Shown piece after piece: positions 18,151-26,821 of a stretch of DNA of 46,233 bases. The position numbers and the translations under genes are program-made. This stretch comes from Nostocales cyanobacterium LEGE 12452. Lineage in GTDB: Bacteria > Cyanobacteriota > Cyanobacteriia > Cyanobacteriales > Nostocaceae. The stretch is from assembly GCA_015206945.1 (NCBI GenBank), contig JADEXV010000029.1:1-46233 (forward strand). Direction: 5' to 3'. The notes under the pieces were generated by a model that was not told the origin of the DNA, did not search any database, and was given only the letters and a program-made list of their open reading frames with translations. Position 1 is the first letter of the stretch. The number at the start of each line of letters is the position of its first letter.

Positions 18151-19012
18151 ATGATCAAAAGTCCTCTCCGATATCCTGGTGGTAAGTCAAAAGCAATAAA
18201 TCAAATAGTTGAATACTTGCCAAAGAGCTTTTCCGAATATCGAGAGCCTTTTGTGGGTGGTGGTTCTGTATTTATTTATTTAAGGCAAAAGTTTCCTGAT
18301 CTCAAGATTTGGATTAACGATTTAAACCGCGAACTCTTCTTATTCTGGAAGTTTGCCCAATCTGATATAGTTCAGTTAGTTAAAGAAATTCGACATATTA
18401 AAGTCAAATATACAGATGGTAAATAGTGTAGATGTCAATAATTTATCTGATTTAGAAAGAGCAGTTCGCTTTTTCGTACTCAATAGAATTACTTTTTCAG
18501 GAACTGTAGAATCAGGCGGTTTTTCTGAACAAGCTTTCCATAAAAGATTTACTGATTCTTCAATAGAACGGCTAGAAAAGTTAGAAAATATTCTCTCAGA
18601 AAATGTCCAAATTACTAATTTGGATTACAGCCACCTATTAAAATCAGAAGGAGAAGATGTATTTTTATTTTTAGATCCTCCATATTTTAGCGCTACAAAA
18701 TCAAAGCTATATGGTAAAGATGGTGACTTGCACACTTCTTTTGAGCATCAGAGATTTGCTAACCTTTTGCAACAATCTCATTATCGCTGGCTAATTACCT
18801 ACGACGACTCATCGCACATTCGAGAAAATTTCCAATGGGCTAATATCTCAGAGTGGGAATTACAGTATGGGATGAATAACTATAAGCAGAGTGGTGCGGC
18901 TAAAGGAAAAGAGTTATTCATTACTAATTACGAAATTAAACCTTATTTTGAAAATAAAGCACCACATCAAAACCTTGCTAATCCCGCTTTGCAATTAAGC
19001 CTTGAGATTTAA
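18151..19012 (+). pseudogene. Frameshifted D12-class DNA adenine methylase
   Basis: Two overlapping frames, 18151-18426 and 18416-19012, together encode one Dam-like N6-adenine methyltransferase of about 290 residues. The first carries PLRYPGGKSKAI and the AdoMet-binding motif EPFVGGGSVF. The second carries LERAVRFFVLNRITFSG, the catalytic DPPY motif in FLFLDPPYFSA, and the C-terminal domain. The first frame stops at TAG 18424-18426 just after KYTDGK; the second continues one base shifted from ATG 18416. In full-length relatives a few residues link these two parts, so a small deletion of about 20 nt is the simplest explanation. Separate translation of two complementing halves (11-nt overlap) is the alternative. 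The family often methylates GATC, the core of HIP1. Confidence 0.8.
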
Positions 19013-19093
19013 GTTTAACTTTGATAGCTTCCAATTTTCCGGTAGTATAACTCCCATAGCTCTCAATATAGCTACAACATACAAACCTTAGCT

Positions 19094-20161
19094 ATGACAA
19101 CTTCCCCAATCCCTGCTCAAGAATTCTCTGCTAGCTGGTATATTCTGCTGCAACAATTAATAGATGGACAATCATTGTCTCGTACTCAATCTGCTGAATT
19201 GATGCAAGGTTGGCTCAGTGAAGCGGTTCCCCCAGAGTTATCGGGTGCTATTTTAACAGCGCTGAACTTTAGAGGCATTTCTGCCGACGAGTTGACCGGC
19301 ATGGCAGAGGTATTACAATCTCAATGTTCCCCACTCAGCCCTCAGAAATCAACACTTAGCACTGTAATAGATACCTGTGGCACTGGTGGAGATGGGTCAT
19401 CAACCTTTAATATTTCTACAGCAGTTGCTTTTGTTGCTGCTGCATCTGGCGTACCTGTCGCCAAACACGGCAATCGTTCAGCGTCAAGTCTTACGGGGAG
19501 TGCAGATGTATTGGAAGCCTTGGGTGTAAATTTAAATGCCTCTAGTGAAAAAGTACAAGCAGCACTACAAGAAGTCGGGATCACTTTCTTGTTTGCCCCT
19601 GGTTGGCATCCAGCACTCAAGGCGGTTGCGTCATTACGGCGGACTTTGAAAGTGCGAACAATTTTTAATTTGCTCGGGCCGTTAGTAAATCCTTTGCGTC
19701 CAACTGGGCAGGTCGTTGGGTTATTTACTCCCAAACTTTTGGCAACGGTTGCCGAAGCTTTACAGAATTTGGGTAAGGAAAAGGCGATAGTGCTGCACGG
19801 GCGAGAAAAACTTGATGAGGCTGGGTTAGGAGATGAAACTGACTTGGCAGTTTTATCAGACGGAGAAGTGCAGTTAACTACTATTAATCCCCTAGATTTG
19901 GATCTAACGCCTGCTACCATAGGTATGCTTCGGGGTGGCGATGTCCAAGAGAATGCGGAGATTCTCAAGGCTGTACTCCAAGGTAAGGGAACTCAGGCGC
20001 AACAGGACGCAGTAGCTTTGAATGCGTCGTTGGCGCTGCAAGTAGCGGGTACGATCGCACTCCTAGATCACGCCCAAGGGATCAAAATAGCTAAGGATAT
20101 TCTACAAAGTGGGGCTGCTTGGACAAAGTTGGAGGAGTTAGTGGAGTTTCTGGGGAATTGA
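19094..20161 (+). CDS. trpD: Anthranilate phosphoribosyltransferase
   Basis: A 355-aa TrpD, transferring the phosphoribosyl group of PRPP to anthranilate in the second step of tryptophan synthesis. The PRPP-binding motif [17 protein letters not shown] is near residues 94-110. Further family motifs are [21 protein letters not shown], the anthranilate-site [13 protein letters not shown], and [10 protein letters not shown]. It is full length, cytoplasmic and begins at ATG 19094. It is a lone trp gene, as is usual in cyanobacteria where the pathway is scattered. Its last 71 nt overlap, on the opposite strand, the 3' end of the aspartic-protease gene. Confidence 0.97.
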   Translation: MTTSPIPAQEFSASWYILLQQLIDGQSLSRTQSAELMQGWLSEAVPPELSGAILTALNFRGISADELTGMAEVLQSQCSPLSPQKSTLSTVIDTCGTGGDGSSTFNISTAVAFVAAASGVPVAKHGNRSASSLTGSADVLEALGVNLNASSEKVQAALQEVGITFLFAPGWHPALKAVASLRRTLKVRTIFNLLGPLVNPLRPTGQVVGLFTPKLLATVAEALQNLGKEKAIVLHGREKLDEAGLGDETDLAVLSDGEVQLTTINPLDLDLTPATIGMLRGGDVQENAEILKAVLQGKGTQAQQDAVALNASLALQVAGTIALLDHAQGIKIAKDILQSGAAWTKLEELVEFLGN

Positions 20162-21131
20162 TTTGCGATCGCAATTGCGGGCGAAACTCTACGACATTAC
20201 GCTTAATGGTGACATCGTAGTTACCAAAAAAGTCATGTCCTAGAAGTCCAGTTTCTAGTTCCGCACCTGCGATCGCTACTGGTATTTTATTTACCATTAC
20301 CCCGCCAACTGCCATCGAATTAACATAGCCCACAGGAAATTCTACCGCTCTGGAACTCGCGGTGTTTGCCTTAGCTTTTCCCACTGTCACGACTCCCAAA
20401 GCATTAGCCATCTCTTGGGTGATGACAGTGCCACTTGCTCCCGTATCCACAATCATCTCAAATTGTTGCTGACCATTGAAGGTGACTTCCACAATTGGCG
20501 TACCACCAATTCGCCTTTTTATCGGCGCTGTAAATACTGCTTCATCAGGAATCACCACTGCTGATGAAGGCAAACCTGGCACTGGTGATAACGGTTTTGT
20601 TTCTCGTGGAGGTAAGGTGAACTTTGGCGTGGTTTCTCTTTGAGGAACAACAACAACTATTTTCTGAGGTTCTCTAACTGCAACAGGGCGAGGATTAGCT
20701 TGCTGTTGGGCATATTTAACCTGGCGGCGATATTCAGTAATTTTGGTTTGAGCGATCGCAAATTCTGGGCTTTTTCGCCGCACTTTTTGCATCAGCGCGA
20801 TCGCCTCTTGGTACTGACTCGCCACCAATTTCCAATCATCTGGAGATTGAGCCGATTGGCTGATACTCCAAGCGCCAACAGCTTTGTCTCGTCCGATCTC
20901 AAAAAGACTTGGTTCACTTTCAAACGGATCTAGCGGCTGCGCTTCTGGGGTAGCTACTGGTCTTACTGGTTCAACGGTAGGCTGGACTGGTTCTAGATCC
21001 CCAATTGGCGTAGGTTGCTCATCGCCACCAGTAGCGGTGTTCAGTTTGTCTTCACTACAGGCAACGCACAAAACCGCTAGAGTGCTTGATACAAAAATTA
21101 GGGTTGCACGGAATAAAAAAGACTGAAGCAT
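20091..21131 (-). CDS. Retropepsin-like aspartic protease, probable lipoprotein
   Basis: A 346-aa protein. The N-terminus is a signal peptide ([21 protein letters not shown]) ending in a possible lipobox cysteine followed by SEDK, so membrane anchoring in the periplasm is likely. Next come a Pro/Glu-rich linker and a helical TPR-like stretch ([21 protein letters not shown]). The C-terminal clan-AA domain has the catalytic [14 protein letters not shown] motif and the flap and closing strands [17 protein letters not shown]. It has one DTG, so it should act as a dimer like retropepsins. ATG 21131 is preferred over 21167 because it places the signal peptide at the N-terminus. Its 3' end overlaps trpD by 71 nt in convergent orientation. 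The substrate is unknown. Confidence 0.88.
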   Translation of the reverse strand: MLQSFLFRATLIFVSSTLAVLCVACSEDKLNTATGGDEQPTPIGDLEPVQPTVEPVRPVATPEAQPLDPFESEPSLFEIGRDKAVGAWSISQSAQSPDDWKLVASQYQEAIALMQKVRRKSPEFAIAQTKITEYRRQVKYAQQQANPRPVAVREPQKIVVVVPQRETTPKFTLPPRETKPLSPVPGLPSSAVVIPDEAVFTAPIKRRIGGTPIVEVTFNGQQQFEMIVDTGASGTVITQEMANALGVVTVGKAKANTASSRAVEFPVGYVNSMAVGGVMVNKIPVAIAGAELETGLLGHDFFGNYDVTIKRNVVEFRPQLRSQINSPETPLTPPTLSKQPHFVEYP

Positions 21132-21239
21132 AATTAATTTTAACTGCCCAAGCTTTGCCAAATCCACTCCCGCTACTTTAATTCCCTTTTAATTTTAATT
21201 AACTATCTTAAAAACTCCCAATTGCTCAACTCGTGGGAT

Positions 21240-21373
21240 AATTAACAATCGCAGTATTAAGGAATAGGGAATGGGGAATAGAGGACAAAAAGAGTTTTCC
21301 CGATGCCCCATGCCCAATACTTCGACTTCGCTCAGTACAAGTGCCCCATGCCCAATCCCCAATCCTATCACCT
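21240..21373. repeat. Short tandem repeats upstream of carA
   Basis: The carA leader contains GGAATAGGGAATGGGGAATAG near 21260 and the roughly complementary CCCCATGCCCAATCCCCAAT near 21343. Between them is the dispersed element CTTCGACTTCGCTCAGTACAAG, also present near 36740. The two arms could fold together. They belong to the GGGGAAT heptamer family that recurs just after carA at 22545-22590. Confidence 0.7.
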
Positions 21374-22537
21374 ATGCCCCTGACTGACTCAATACCAGCT
21401 TTACTTGTCCTCGCAGATGGAACCACTTATCGCGGTTGGTCTTTTGGTGCGACGGGAACCGCGATCGGAGAAGTGGTGTTCAACACTGGCATGACAGGCT
21501 ATCAAGAAGTTCTGACTGACCCTAGTTACCGCGGTCAGATTGTGATTTTTACCTATCCTGAATTGGGGAATACTGGCGTCAATCTTGAAGATGAGGAATC
21601 AGATGGCCCCCAAGTGCGGGGTGCGATCGCCCGCAATATTTGTCACCGTCCAAGTAACTGGCGATCGACACAAACTTTACCTGACTACCTCAAACAAAAC
21701 CAAATACCAGGGATTTACGGCATCGATACCCGCGCCCTCACCCGCAAAATTCGGATGTTCGGAGCGATGAACGGTGGCATTTCTACAACTATTCTCGATG
21801 AAGCGGAATTGCTAGAGCAGGTACAGGCAGCTCCCAACATGGCAGGATTGAATCTGGTTCGGGAAGTCACCACCTCAACGGCTTATGAATGGTCTGATCC
21901 CACAATTCCAGCTTGGGAATTTAACTCTGAGGCTGGGGAAAATCTTGGGGAAGCCTTTACCGTTGTTGCCCTTGACTTTGGCGTTAAACGCAATATTTTA
22001 CGTCGCTTAGTCAGTTATGGTTGCCGGGTAATTGTTGTACCTGCTGATACACCACCAGAGGAAATTCTCAAATACAATCCAGATGGTGTGTTTCTTTCTA
22101 ATGGGCCTGGGGACCCTGCTGCCGTCACTGAAGGGATTGCAACTGCCAAAGCACTCCTGTTAAGTGAAAAACCCATCTTTGGTATTTGTATGGGACACCA
22201 AATTTTAGGTCATGCACTAGGGGCAGAAACCTATAAACTCAAATTTGGTCATCGTGGTTTGAATCAGCCTGCCGGTTTACAACAACGGGTAGAAATTACT
22301 AGCCAAAACCATAGTTTTGCTATTGATCCAGATTCTTTACCTACGGCAGTTGTAGAAATTAGCCACCTCAACTTAAACGATCGCACCATTGCCGGGGTAC
22401 GTCACAAATCTCTACCTGTGTTCTCCGTACAGTATCACCCAGAAGCTAGCCCTGGCCCACACGATGCTGATTACTTATTTGAGCAATTTGTTCAAGCTAT
22501 GCGAACAGCACGTCAAGCCGTGGCAGAGGTGAGGTAA
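21374..22537 (+). CDS. carA: Carbamoyl-phosphate synthase small (glutaminase) subunit
   Basis: A 387-aa CarA, which hydrolyses glutamine and channels ammonia to CarB to make carbamoyl phosphate for arginine and pyrimidines. The N-terminal domain begins [18 protein letters not shown] and includes [20 protein letters not shown]. The class-I amidotransferase domain has the nucleophile C272 in [15 protein letters not shown] and the His/Glu pair in [18 protein letters not shown] 21374 is chosen because the upstream in-frame codons (from 21341) lie in repeat DNA and do not resemble CarA. carB is not adjacent, which is common in cyanobacteria. It is flanked on both sides by GGGGAAT-type repeats. Confidence 0.96.
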   Translation: MPLTDSIPALLVLADGTTYRGWSFGATGTAIGEVVFNTGMTGYQEVLTDPSYRGQIVIFTYPELGNTGVNLEDEESDGPQVRGAIARNICHRPSNWRSTQTLPDYLKQNQIPGIYGIDTRALTRKIRMFGAMNGGISTTILDEAELLEQVQAAPNMAGLNLVREVTTSTAYEWSDPTIPAWEFNSEAGENLGEAFTVVALDFGVKRNILRRLVSYGCRVIVVPADTPPEEILKYNPDGVFLSNGPGDPAAVTEGIATAKALLLSEKPIFGICMGHQILGHALGAETYKLKFGHRGLNQPAGLQQRVEITSQNHSFAIDPDSLPTAVVEISHLNLNDRTIAGVRHKSLPVFSVQYHPEASPGPHDADYLFEQFVQAMRTARQAVAEVR

Positions 22538-22544
22538 AAATAGA

Positions 22545-22590
22545 GAATGGGGAATGGGGAATGGGGAATGGGAAATGGGAAATGGGGCTA
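22545..22590. repeat. GGGGAAT heptanucleotide tandem repeat (STRR)
   Basis: About five consecutive copies of a 7-nt unit (GGGGAAT, drifting to GGGAAAT) follow the carA stop. Complementary CCCAATGCCCAATCCCC occurs near 22606-22623, so the transcript can form a hairpin. These are the short tandemly repeated repetitive sequences typical of heterocystous cyanobacteria. Confidence 0.8.
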
Positions 22591-22692
22591 GGAAAGAGTT
22601 TTCCAATGCCCAATGCCCAATCCCCTATTCCAGCAGAATGTAGACAACTTGCTCAAAAACCATCTATACTTGAGCGTTCACTTTAACTCATG

Positions 22693-22706
22693 AGGAGGGA
22701 ATTATT
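22693..22706 (+). promoter_or_regulatory. Shine-Dalgarno preceding an apparent ATT start
   Basis: AGGAGGGA at 22693-22700 is a near-perfect ribosome binding site. The codon at optimal spacing in the STAS reading frame is ATT at 22704 (another ATT at 22701). No ATG, GTG or TTG exists in that frame between the upstream stop TGA at 22671 and the TTG at 22788. Confidence 0.65.
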
Positions 22707-23066
22707 GCTGAGCCACTGAATCTAACCGTTAGCCTGAGGGGCACTCGTGAAGTCCGGGATAACTGTCAGCTATTCCGCCTCACAGGTTTGTTAGATGCTT
22801 TTTCTGAGCCGACATTTCGCAAGACACTTGGCAGCAAGATAGACGAAGGTCCTAAGCACATTATTTTGGATCTCTCACAAATTGACTTTGTTGATAGCTC
22901 TGGCTTGGGCGCTCTGGTGCAGCTAGCCAAGCAGGCTCAAACTGCTGATGGTACTTTGCAAATTGTCACGAATGCCCGCGTAACTCAAACGGTCAAGCTT
23001 GTTCGCCTAGAGAAGTTTCTCTCCCTGCAAAAATCAGTTGAAGACGCTCTAGAAAACGTCAAGTAG
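22704..23066 (+). CDS. STAS-domain anti-sigma factor antagonist, apparent ATT start
   Basis: A 120-aa single STAS-domain protein. Such proteins bind anti-sigma factor kinases or other partners and are switched by phosphorylation of a serine at the helix-1 start. That site is visible as IDFVDSSGLGALVQLAKQ, with tandem serines. The beta-1 region (LNLTVSLRGTREVRDNCQLFRLTG) lies upstream of the first conventional start codon, TTG 22788, which would delete it. Translation therefore probably begins at ATT 22704, 3 nt after a strong AGGAGGGA; CTG 22713 is the other candidate. The gene is followed by a rho-independent terminator and appears monocistronic. No partner kinase or phosphatase is nearby. 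Confidence 0.85.
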   Translation: MAEPLNLTVSLRGTREVRDNCQLFRLTGLLDAFSEPTFRKTLGSKIDEGPKHIILDLSQIDFVDSSGLGALVQLAKQAQTADGTLQIVTNARVTQTVKLVRLEKFLSLQKSVEDALENVK

Positions 23067-23096
23067 TCTTGATTGCTCGATCTCAGAGGTAAATTT

Positions 23097-23132
23097 AGCT
23101 ATCCAGATTCAAAATCGGATAGCTTAATTTTT
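23097..23132 (+). terminator. Rho-independent terminator of the STAS gene
   Basis: AGCTATCC at 23097-23104 pairs with GGATAGCT at 23117-23124 and is followed by TAATTTTT. It lies 30 nt after the STAS stop codon. Confidence 0.85.
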
Positions 23133-23613
23133 AAAACTTCTGGCAGAAAACCTCTCTCCTTGTGAGAGAGGCATAAAGCCAGTTGAGCTATTATGTTTAA
23201 AGTTGAGTAATAACTAAAGATACAGAGACCCAATTTTTGGGTGGGTATGTAATTGTTGGCTAGAATATTGGATAAATAATCAAATCTGAGATATTTGTTG
23301 TAAGAAATACAAAGCTACCAGATTTGTTTATAGATAGACTTGACTTGATGCTGTATAGTTAAAAGTTGTCGTTTACTCAGTAAGTATGGCAATGCTACCA
23401 AGTAGAAGGGTGAATTTGATGTTCAAATTTTACCCTATCTTAGGCGCAGACCACAAGAAGTAGGCGAAATTTGGTTTATAGATGTTGACATCAGGGTGAT
23501 TTTAAATGCCAACTCTCAATCAAAAAGATGAAATTAGGAAGTAATTTTGATAGTATTGATTATGCTAAGTATACTATCATGGCATACTTCAGAAAAATCA
23601 GTCTTTGCCAAGA
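23133..23613. other. Intergenic region upstream of Mini-ribonuclease III
   Basis: About 480 nt with no recognised gene. It contains two further hairpins: CCTCTCTC/GAGAGAGG near 23152-23172, and an AGGGT..AATTTGA stem at 23407-23436 with one bulge. These look like repeat elements rather than terminators since no T-run follows. The promoter of the downstream gene presumably lies in the right half. Confidence 0.45.
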
Positions 23614-24132
23614 ATGCCTGCCAAATGTAGCCCGTCAAGGAATGATTTATTTGTGAAGTCACAGGAGGAAGAGCTATTAGATGGACAAGATGAAACTCCC
23701 AAACAGAGCTTGTCTTGGACTGAAGCACTCTTGGCAACCACAGGGCCATTCCAACAGATTTCCCTCTCACAAGTGCAACAAATTTCTCCTAGTGCTTTAG
23801 CATATTTAGGGGATGCAATTTATGAGTTGTATGTTAGAATGTTCTATCTGCTGCCATTGCAGCGGTCAGGAATTTACCATCGTCTGGTAGTGGAGCAGGT
23901 AAGAGCAGAAACACAAGCGCTACATTTGCGATCGCTGATTCCTCATCTCAGGGATACCGAATTAGAAATTGTCCGACGGGGTAGAAACGCCGCAACAGGA
24001 CGCCCTAAGCGACTTAATCCCGAAATTTATCAACAGGCAACTAGTCTAGAAACTTTAATAGGCTACTTATATATCACCGATTACCAACGTCTAACCGAAC
24101 TGTTGCAAATACTTCATCTAGAAAAAGAGTGA
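23614..24132 (+). CDS. mrnC: Mini-ribonuclease III
   Basis: A 172-aa Mini-III, an RNase III catalytic domain without the dsRNA-binding domain, which matures 23S rRNA ends in bacteria and cyanobacteria. The signature SALAYLGDAIYELYVR (metal-binding Asp in LGDA) is near residues 63-80. The second motif LEIVRRGRNA and a C-terminal ATSLETLIGYLYI with the conserved Glu are both intact. The N-terminal 45 residues are variable and poorly conserved, so the start is uncertain; ATG 23614 is taken, with TTG 23605 upstream in frame. The next gene, 92 nt downstream on the same strand, is an rRNA 2'-O-methyltransferase, so the pair forms an rRNA maturation unit. Confidence 0.92.
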   Translation: MPAKCSPSRNDLFVKSQEEELLDGQDETPKQSLSWTEALLATTGPFQQISLSQVQQISPSALAYLGDAIYELYVRMFYLLPLQRSGIYHRLVVEQVRAETQALHLRSLIPHLRDTELEIVRRGRNAATGRPKRLNPEIYQQATSLETLIGYLYITDYQRLTELLQILHLEKE

Positions 24133-24224
24133 AAACTCAATTTCGCAGTAGCCACAACACTAGATTAGGTTCAAAAAATTGAGGTAATCGGAACATTCAA
24201 CCATACGCTATATCGATAACTCAA

Positions 24225-25406
24225 ATGCAGGATAAACCCAGAAAAGTCAAGACTTCTAGCGAACCAAATCGCGGACAACCCGTAAAAATTAAAGGTAAAC
24301 GTGTTGTTACTAATCCGGCTCGCAATCCCAGGAAAATAGATAGCAACCCTATCTCTGGTGCGAATCCGACTCGCAATCCCAGAAAAGTAGATAGCAACCC
24401 TATCTCTGGTGCGAATCCGACTCGCAATCCCAGGAAAATAGATAGCAACCCCATCTCTGATGCGAATCCAACTCGCAATCCCAGAAAAGTAGATGGCAAC
24501 ACCATCTCTGTTGTTAATCCGAATCGCAATCCCAGGAAAATAGATAGCAACGCCAGCTATGGCAACTCGCGACAACGAAATAATAACTTCTCCCAGCCGT
24601 CTGTATCTACACAACCAACAGAAGAAGATAACGATCTCATTTACGGTCGTCATCCAGTATTGAGTGCATTGCAAAATCAGCGCAATCTTAACCGTCTCTG
24701 GATTACTACCCGTCTGCGGTACGATCCCAGCTTTCACCCTTTCCTCTTGCAAGCAAAGGAAAATGGCACAGTTATTGATGAAGTTGAACCCAAACGTTTA
24801 GACTATCTTACCAACGGCGCTAATCACCAAGGTGTGGCAGCACAAATTGCTCCCTACGCTTACATGGAATTGCCCGATCTAATTGAGCAATGCAAATCTG
24901 TAACTGATGCTGTAATTGTCGTGGCTGACGGAATTACCGATCCCCACAACTTGGGAGCAATAATTCGCACTGCCGAAGCAATAGGCGCTCAAGGATTAGT
25001 GATTCCCCAAAGAAGGGCATCTGGGATCACTTCCACTGTGATGAAAGTGGCAGCAGGCGCTTTAGAAAATTTTGCTGTAGCTAGAGTTGTCAACCTCAGC
25101 CGTTCCTTAGAAGAATTAAAAGAAGCTGGCTTTTGGATTTACGGCACAGCTGCAAGTGGCAGCGAACCTTTGCATACAGTCAATTTCACTGGCCCAATCG
25201 TTTTAGTAATCGGCTCAGAAGGCGAAGGTCTGGGTATGTTGACTCAACGCTCCTGCGATTTTTTAGTATCGATTCCTCTACAGGGTAAAACCCCCAGCCT
25301 GAATGCTTCTGTAGCAGCAGGTATGGCGCTTTATGAGATTTATCGGCAGCGATCGCTAAATACCCTGCACTTAGATAAATTACAAAAAATCTCTTTTAAA
25401 AAATAA
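24225..25406 (+). CDS. rlmB: 23S rRNA 2'-O-ribose methyltransferase, RlmB/TrmH (SpoU) family
   Basis: A 393-aa protein with a SpoU methyltransferase core after residue 135. It begins with the substrate-binding domain [22 protein letters not shown]. The knotted AdoMet domain has [24 protein letters not shown] (motif 1), [13 protein letters not shown] (motif 2) and [25 protein letters not shown] (motif 3). Family members methylate the ribose of G2251 in 23S rRNA. The first 130 residues are an unusual basic extension containing five 17-residue repeats (see repeat entry), probably disordered and RNA-contacting. It is encoded just after Mini-ribonuclease III on the same strand, consistent with ribosome maturation. 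ATG 24225 is the first start in the frame. Confidence 0.93.
   Translation: MQDKPRKVKTSSEPNRGQPVKIKGKRVVTNPARNPRKIDSNPISGANPTRNPRKVDSNPISGANPTRNPRKIDSNPISDANPTRNPRKVDGNTISVVNPNRNPRKIDSNASYGNSRQRNNNFSQPSVSTQPTEEDNDLIYGRHPVLSALQNQRNLNRLWITTRLRYDPSFHPFLLQAKENGTVIDEVEPKRLDYLTNGANHQGVAAQIAPYAYMELPDLIEQCKSVTDAVIVVADGITDPHNLGAIIRTAEAIGAQGLVIPQRRASGITSTVMKVAAGALENFAVARVVNLSRSLEELKEAGFWIYGTAASGSEPLHTVNFTGPIVLVIGSEGEGLGMLTQRSCDFLVSIPLQGKTPSLNASVAAGMALYEIYRQRSLNTLHLDKLQKISFKK
24312..24566 (+). repeat. Five 51-bp tandem repeats coding the RlmB N-terminal extension
   Basis: Five head-to-tail 51-nt units start at 24312, 24363, 24414, 24465 and 24516. Each encodes a 17-aa unit close to [17 protein letters not shown]. 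Units 1, 3 and 5 share AGGAAAATAGAT (Lys-Ile-Asp) and units 2 and 4 share AGAAAAGTAGAT (Lys-Val-Asp), so an older 102-bp dimer was probably duplicated. Confidence 0.95.
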
Positions 25407-25491
25407 CGTAACAGAGTATAAAGAAATGTAAAAGATAATAAAACAGCATATCGTTTAACACCCTGTAGACGTTTATAAATCGGCTAAAACC

Positions 25492-25794
25492 ATGAAAACC
25501 ATTTGGCATAACCTCAAGGAAGTGTTAATTAACACATTCGACTACATCGGCTTGGCTTGGTGGGTAGAGATTGTGACGCAGAATCCCCGTTGCACGTATT
25601 ACTTCGGGCCATTTCTAAATTCTTCTGATGCAACATTAGCAAGCAAAGGATACATAGAAGATTTGGAACTTGAAGGAGCTACGGGAATTATTGTAAATGT
25701 CAAGCGTTGCAAACCTAGTAACTTAACAATTGCTGACGACTTGGGGGAAAGATTTGACCGCAAAGTACAGCCTGCCTTTGGCGGTCAAATTTAA
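25492..25794 (+). CDS. DUF1816 protein
   Basis: A 100-aa protein of the cyanobacterial DUF1816 family. The recognised core is AWWVEIVTQNPRCTYYFGPF followed by GYIEDLELEGATGI. This arrangement is loosely similar to CpcD-like phycobilisome linker domains, and some family members have been considered phycobilisome-associated. No catalytic motif is present, and the protein is predicted to be soluble. The start is ATG 25492. It is monocistronic and followed by a strong terminator at 25829-25881. Confidence 0.82.
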   Translation: MKTIWHNLKEVLINTFDYIGLAWWVEIVTQNPRCTYYFGPFLNSSDATLASKGYIEDLELEGATGIIVNVKRCKPSNLTIADDLGERFDRKVQPAFGGQI

Positions 25795-25828
25795 GTTAGG
25801 CCAGAGAATGAAAAGGATGCCCTGATGC

Positions 25829-25881
25829 AAAGACGCAAAGACCCAGAAAACCCTTTTATCGGCGGTTATTGCGTCTTTTTT
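25829..25881 (+). terminator. Rho-independent terminator of the DUF1816 gene
   Basis: AAAGACGCAA at 25829-25838 pairs with TTGCGTCTTT at 25869-25878, ending in a run of six T. It lies 35 nt after the stop codon. Confidence 0.8.
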
Positions 25882-25922
25882 ACCGATCGCGTCACCACAT
25901 CTTCCCTCTCCTTTTTTTCTTC

Positions 25923-25980
25923 GTCAATAGTCTAAATTTTTTAAATATTTTTTTAAATATTAAATATTTAGACTATTGAC
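25923..25980 (-). terminator. Hairpin at the end of the alpha/beta hydrolase gene
   Basis: A perfect 15-bp inverted repeat, GTCAATAGTCTAAAT at 25923-25937 and its complement at 25966-25980, encloses an almost pure A/T loop. The right arm contains the hydrolase stop codon at 25973-25975. It probably ends the minus-strand hydrolase transcript. Confidence 0.6.
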
Positions 25981-26821
25981 TACCAATTACCTGCGGATGA
26001 ACTTCGAGCCAATGGTCAATATCATTAAGCACCTGCTGGGGGACTTCCCACGGGAAAAGATGAGCGGTGTTGGGATAGCAATGCCAGTGAGAATTGTTGA
26101 GGTGTTGAGCAGTTTGTAAGCTGGAATCAGATGTGATGTGACGGTCTTGTTCACCAGCAAGTACTAAACTAGGACATTGTATTTGTTGTAAATCTAGAAG
26201 CCGATTGTATCCTGATTGAATTGCACTATAGAGGGCGCGAGTAGCAGCAGGGGAGGTTTGCAAATAAGCCGGTACTGCTTCCTTGGCGATGTAATTGTAA
26301 CTGGTAGATGTATGTTGTTGGATTAGGTAGCGGAAAAGCGATCGCTTACCAAAAGTTTCAATATTCCATTGCCAACTCGGTTTTATATAGTTCAATAGGG
26401 CAGCAACGCCAGTATATAAATTATCCTGCCAAGTAATAGGAGGATGACTGCCACGAGGTTTTGCAGCTGTCGCCACTAAAATCAGCCCAGTAACGCGCTC
26501 TGGCAAACGTAATGCCAGTTCCATTGCCAGAATGCCCCCAAGTGACCATCCTAATACTAGGCACTTTTCAATCTGCAAACGGTCTAGCAGCGCTTCTAAA
26601 TCAGTCAAATGGTCATTCATGTCAAAATTGCCCTTGTAGCGACTTTTGCCGTATCCGCGTAAATCAGGGGCAAAAGTTTTGTAGCGTTTTGATAAATGAT
26701 TGGTAAAGACAGAAAGACTACGACCAGTACCAGGATGACCATGTAAACCTAAAATTGGGAATCCTTGACCTTGGGTGTAAACATTGAGACGTGCAGCAGT
26801 TGTGGTGTGGCGATCGCTCAT
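25973..26821 (-). CDS. Alpha/beta hydrolase
   Basis: A 282-aa alpha/beta-hydrolase-fold enzyme. The oxyanion segment is LGLHGHPGTGRS, the nucleophile elbow is GWSLGG, the acid is in LVLAGEQDRHI and the catalytic His is in YPNTAHLFPWE. A PDLRGYGKSRYKG motif follows beta-4, as in esterases and haloperoxidase-like members. It is cytoplasmic; the substrate is unknown. ATG 26821 is chosen over the longer frame to 26917 because it overlaps the stop of the upstream PLP-enzyme gene by one base (TAATG), a translational-coupling arrangement. The two products probably act in the same pathway or condition. Confidence 0.92.
   Translation of the reverse strand: MSDRHTTTAARLNVYTQGQGFPILGLHGHPGTGRSLSVFTNHLSKRYKTFAPDLRGYGKSRYKGNFDMNDHLTDLEALLDRLQIEKCLVLGWSLGGILAMELALRLPERVTGLILVATAAKPRGSHPPITWQDNLYTGVAALLNYIKPSWQWNIETFGKRSLFRYLIQQHTSTSYNYIAKEAVPAYLQTSPAATRALYSAIQSGYNRLLDLQQIQCPSLVLAGEQDRHITSDSSLQTAQHLNNSHWHCYPNTAHLFPWEVPQQVLNDIDHWLEVHPQVIGSQ

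Noticed and set aside
19342..19968. 208-codon minus-strand frame
   Set aside because: It lies wholly within trpD on the other strand and shows no recognisable domain.
24171..24752. 193-codon minus-strand frame with repeated [14 protein letters not shown] units
   Set aside because: It is the antisense reading of the 51-bp repeats in the rRNA methyltransferase gene; the plus strand encodes a conserved enzyme.
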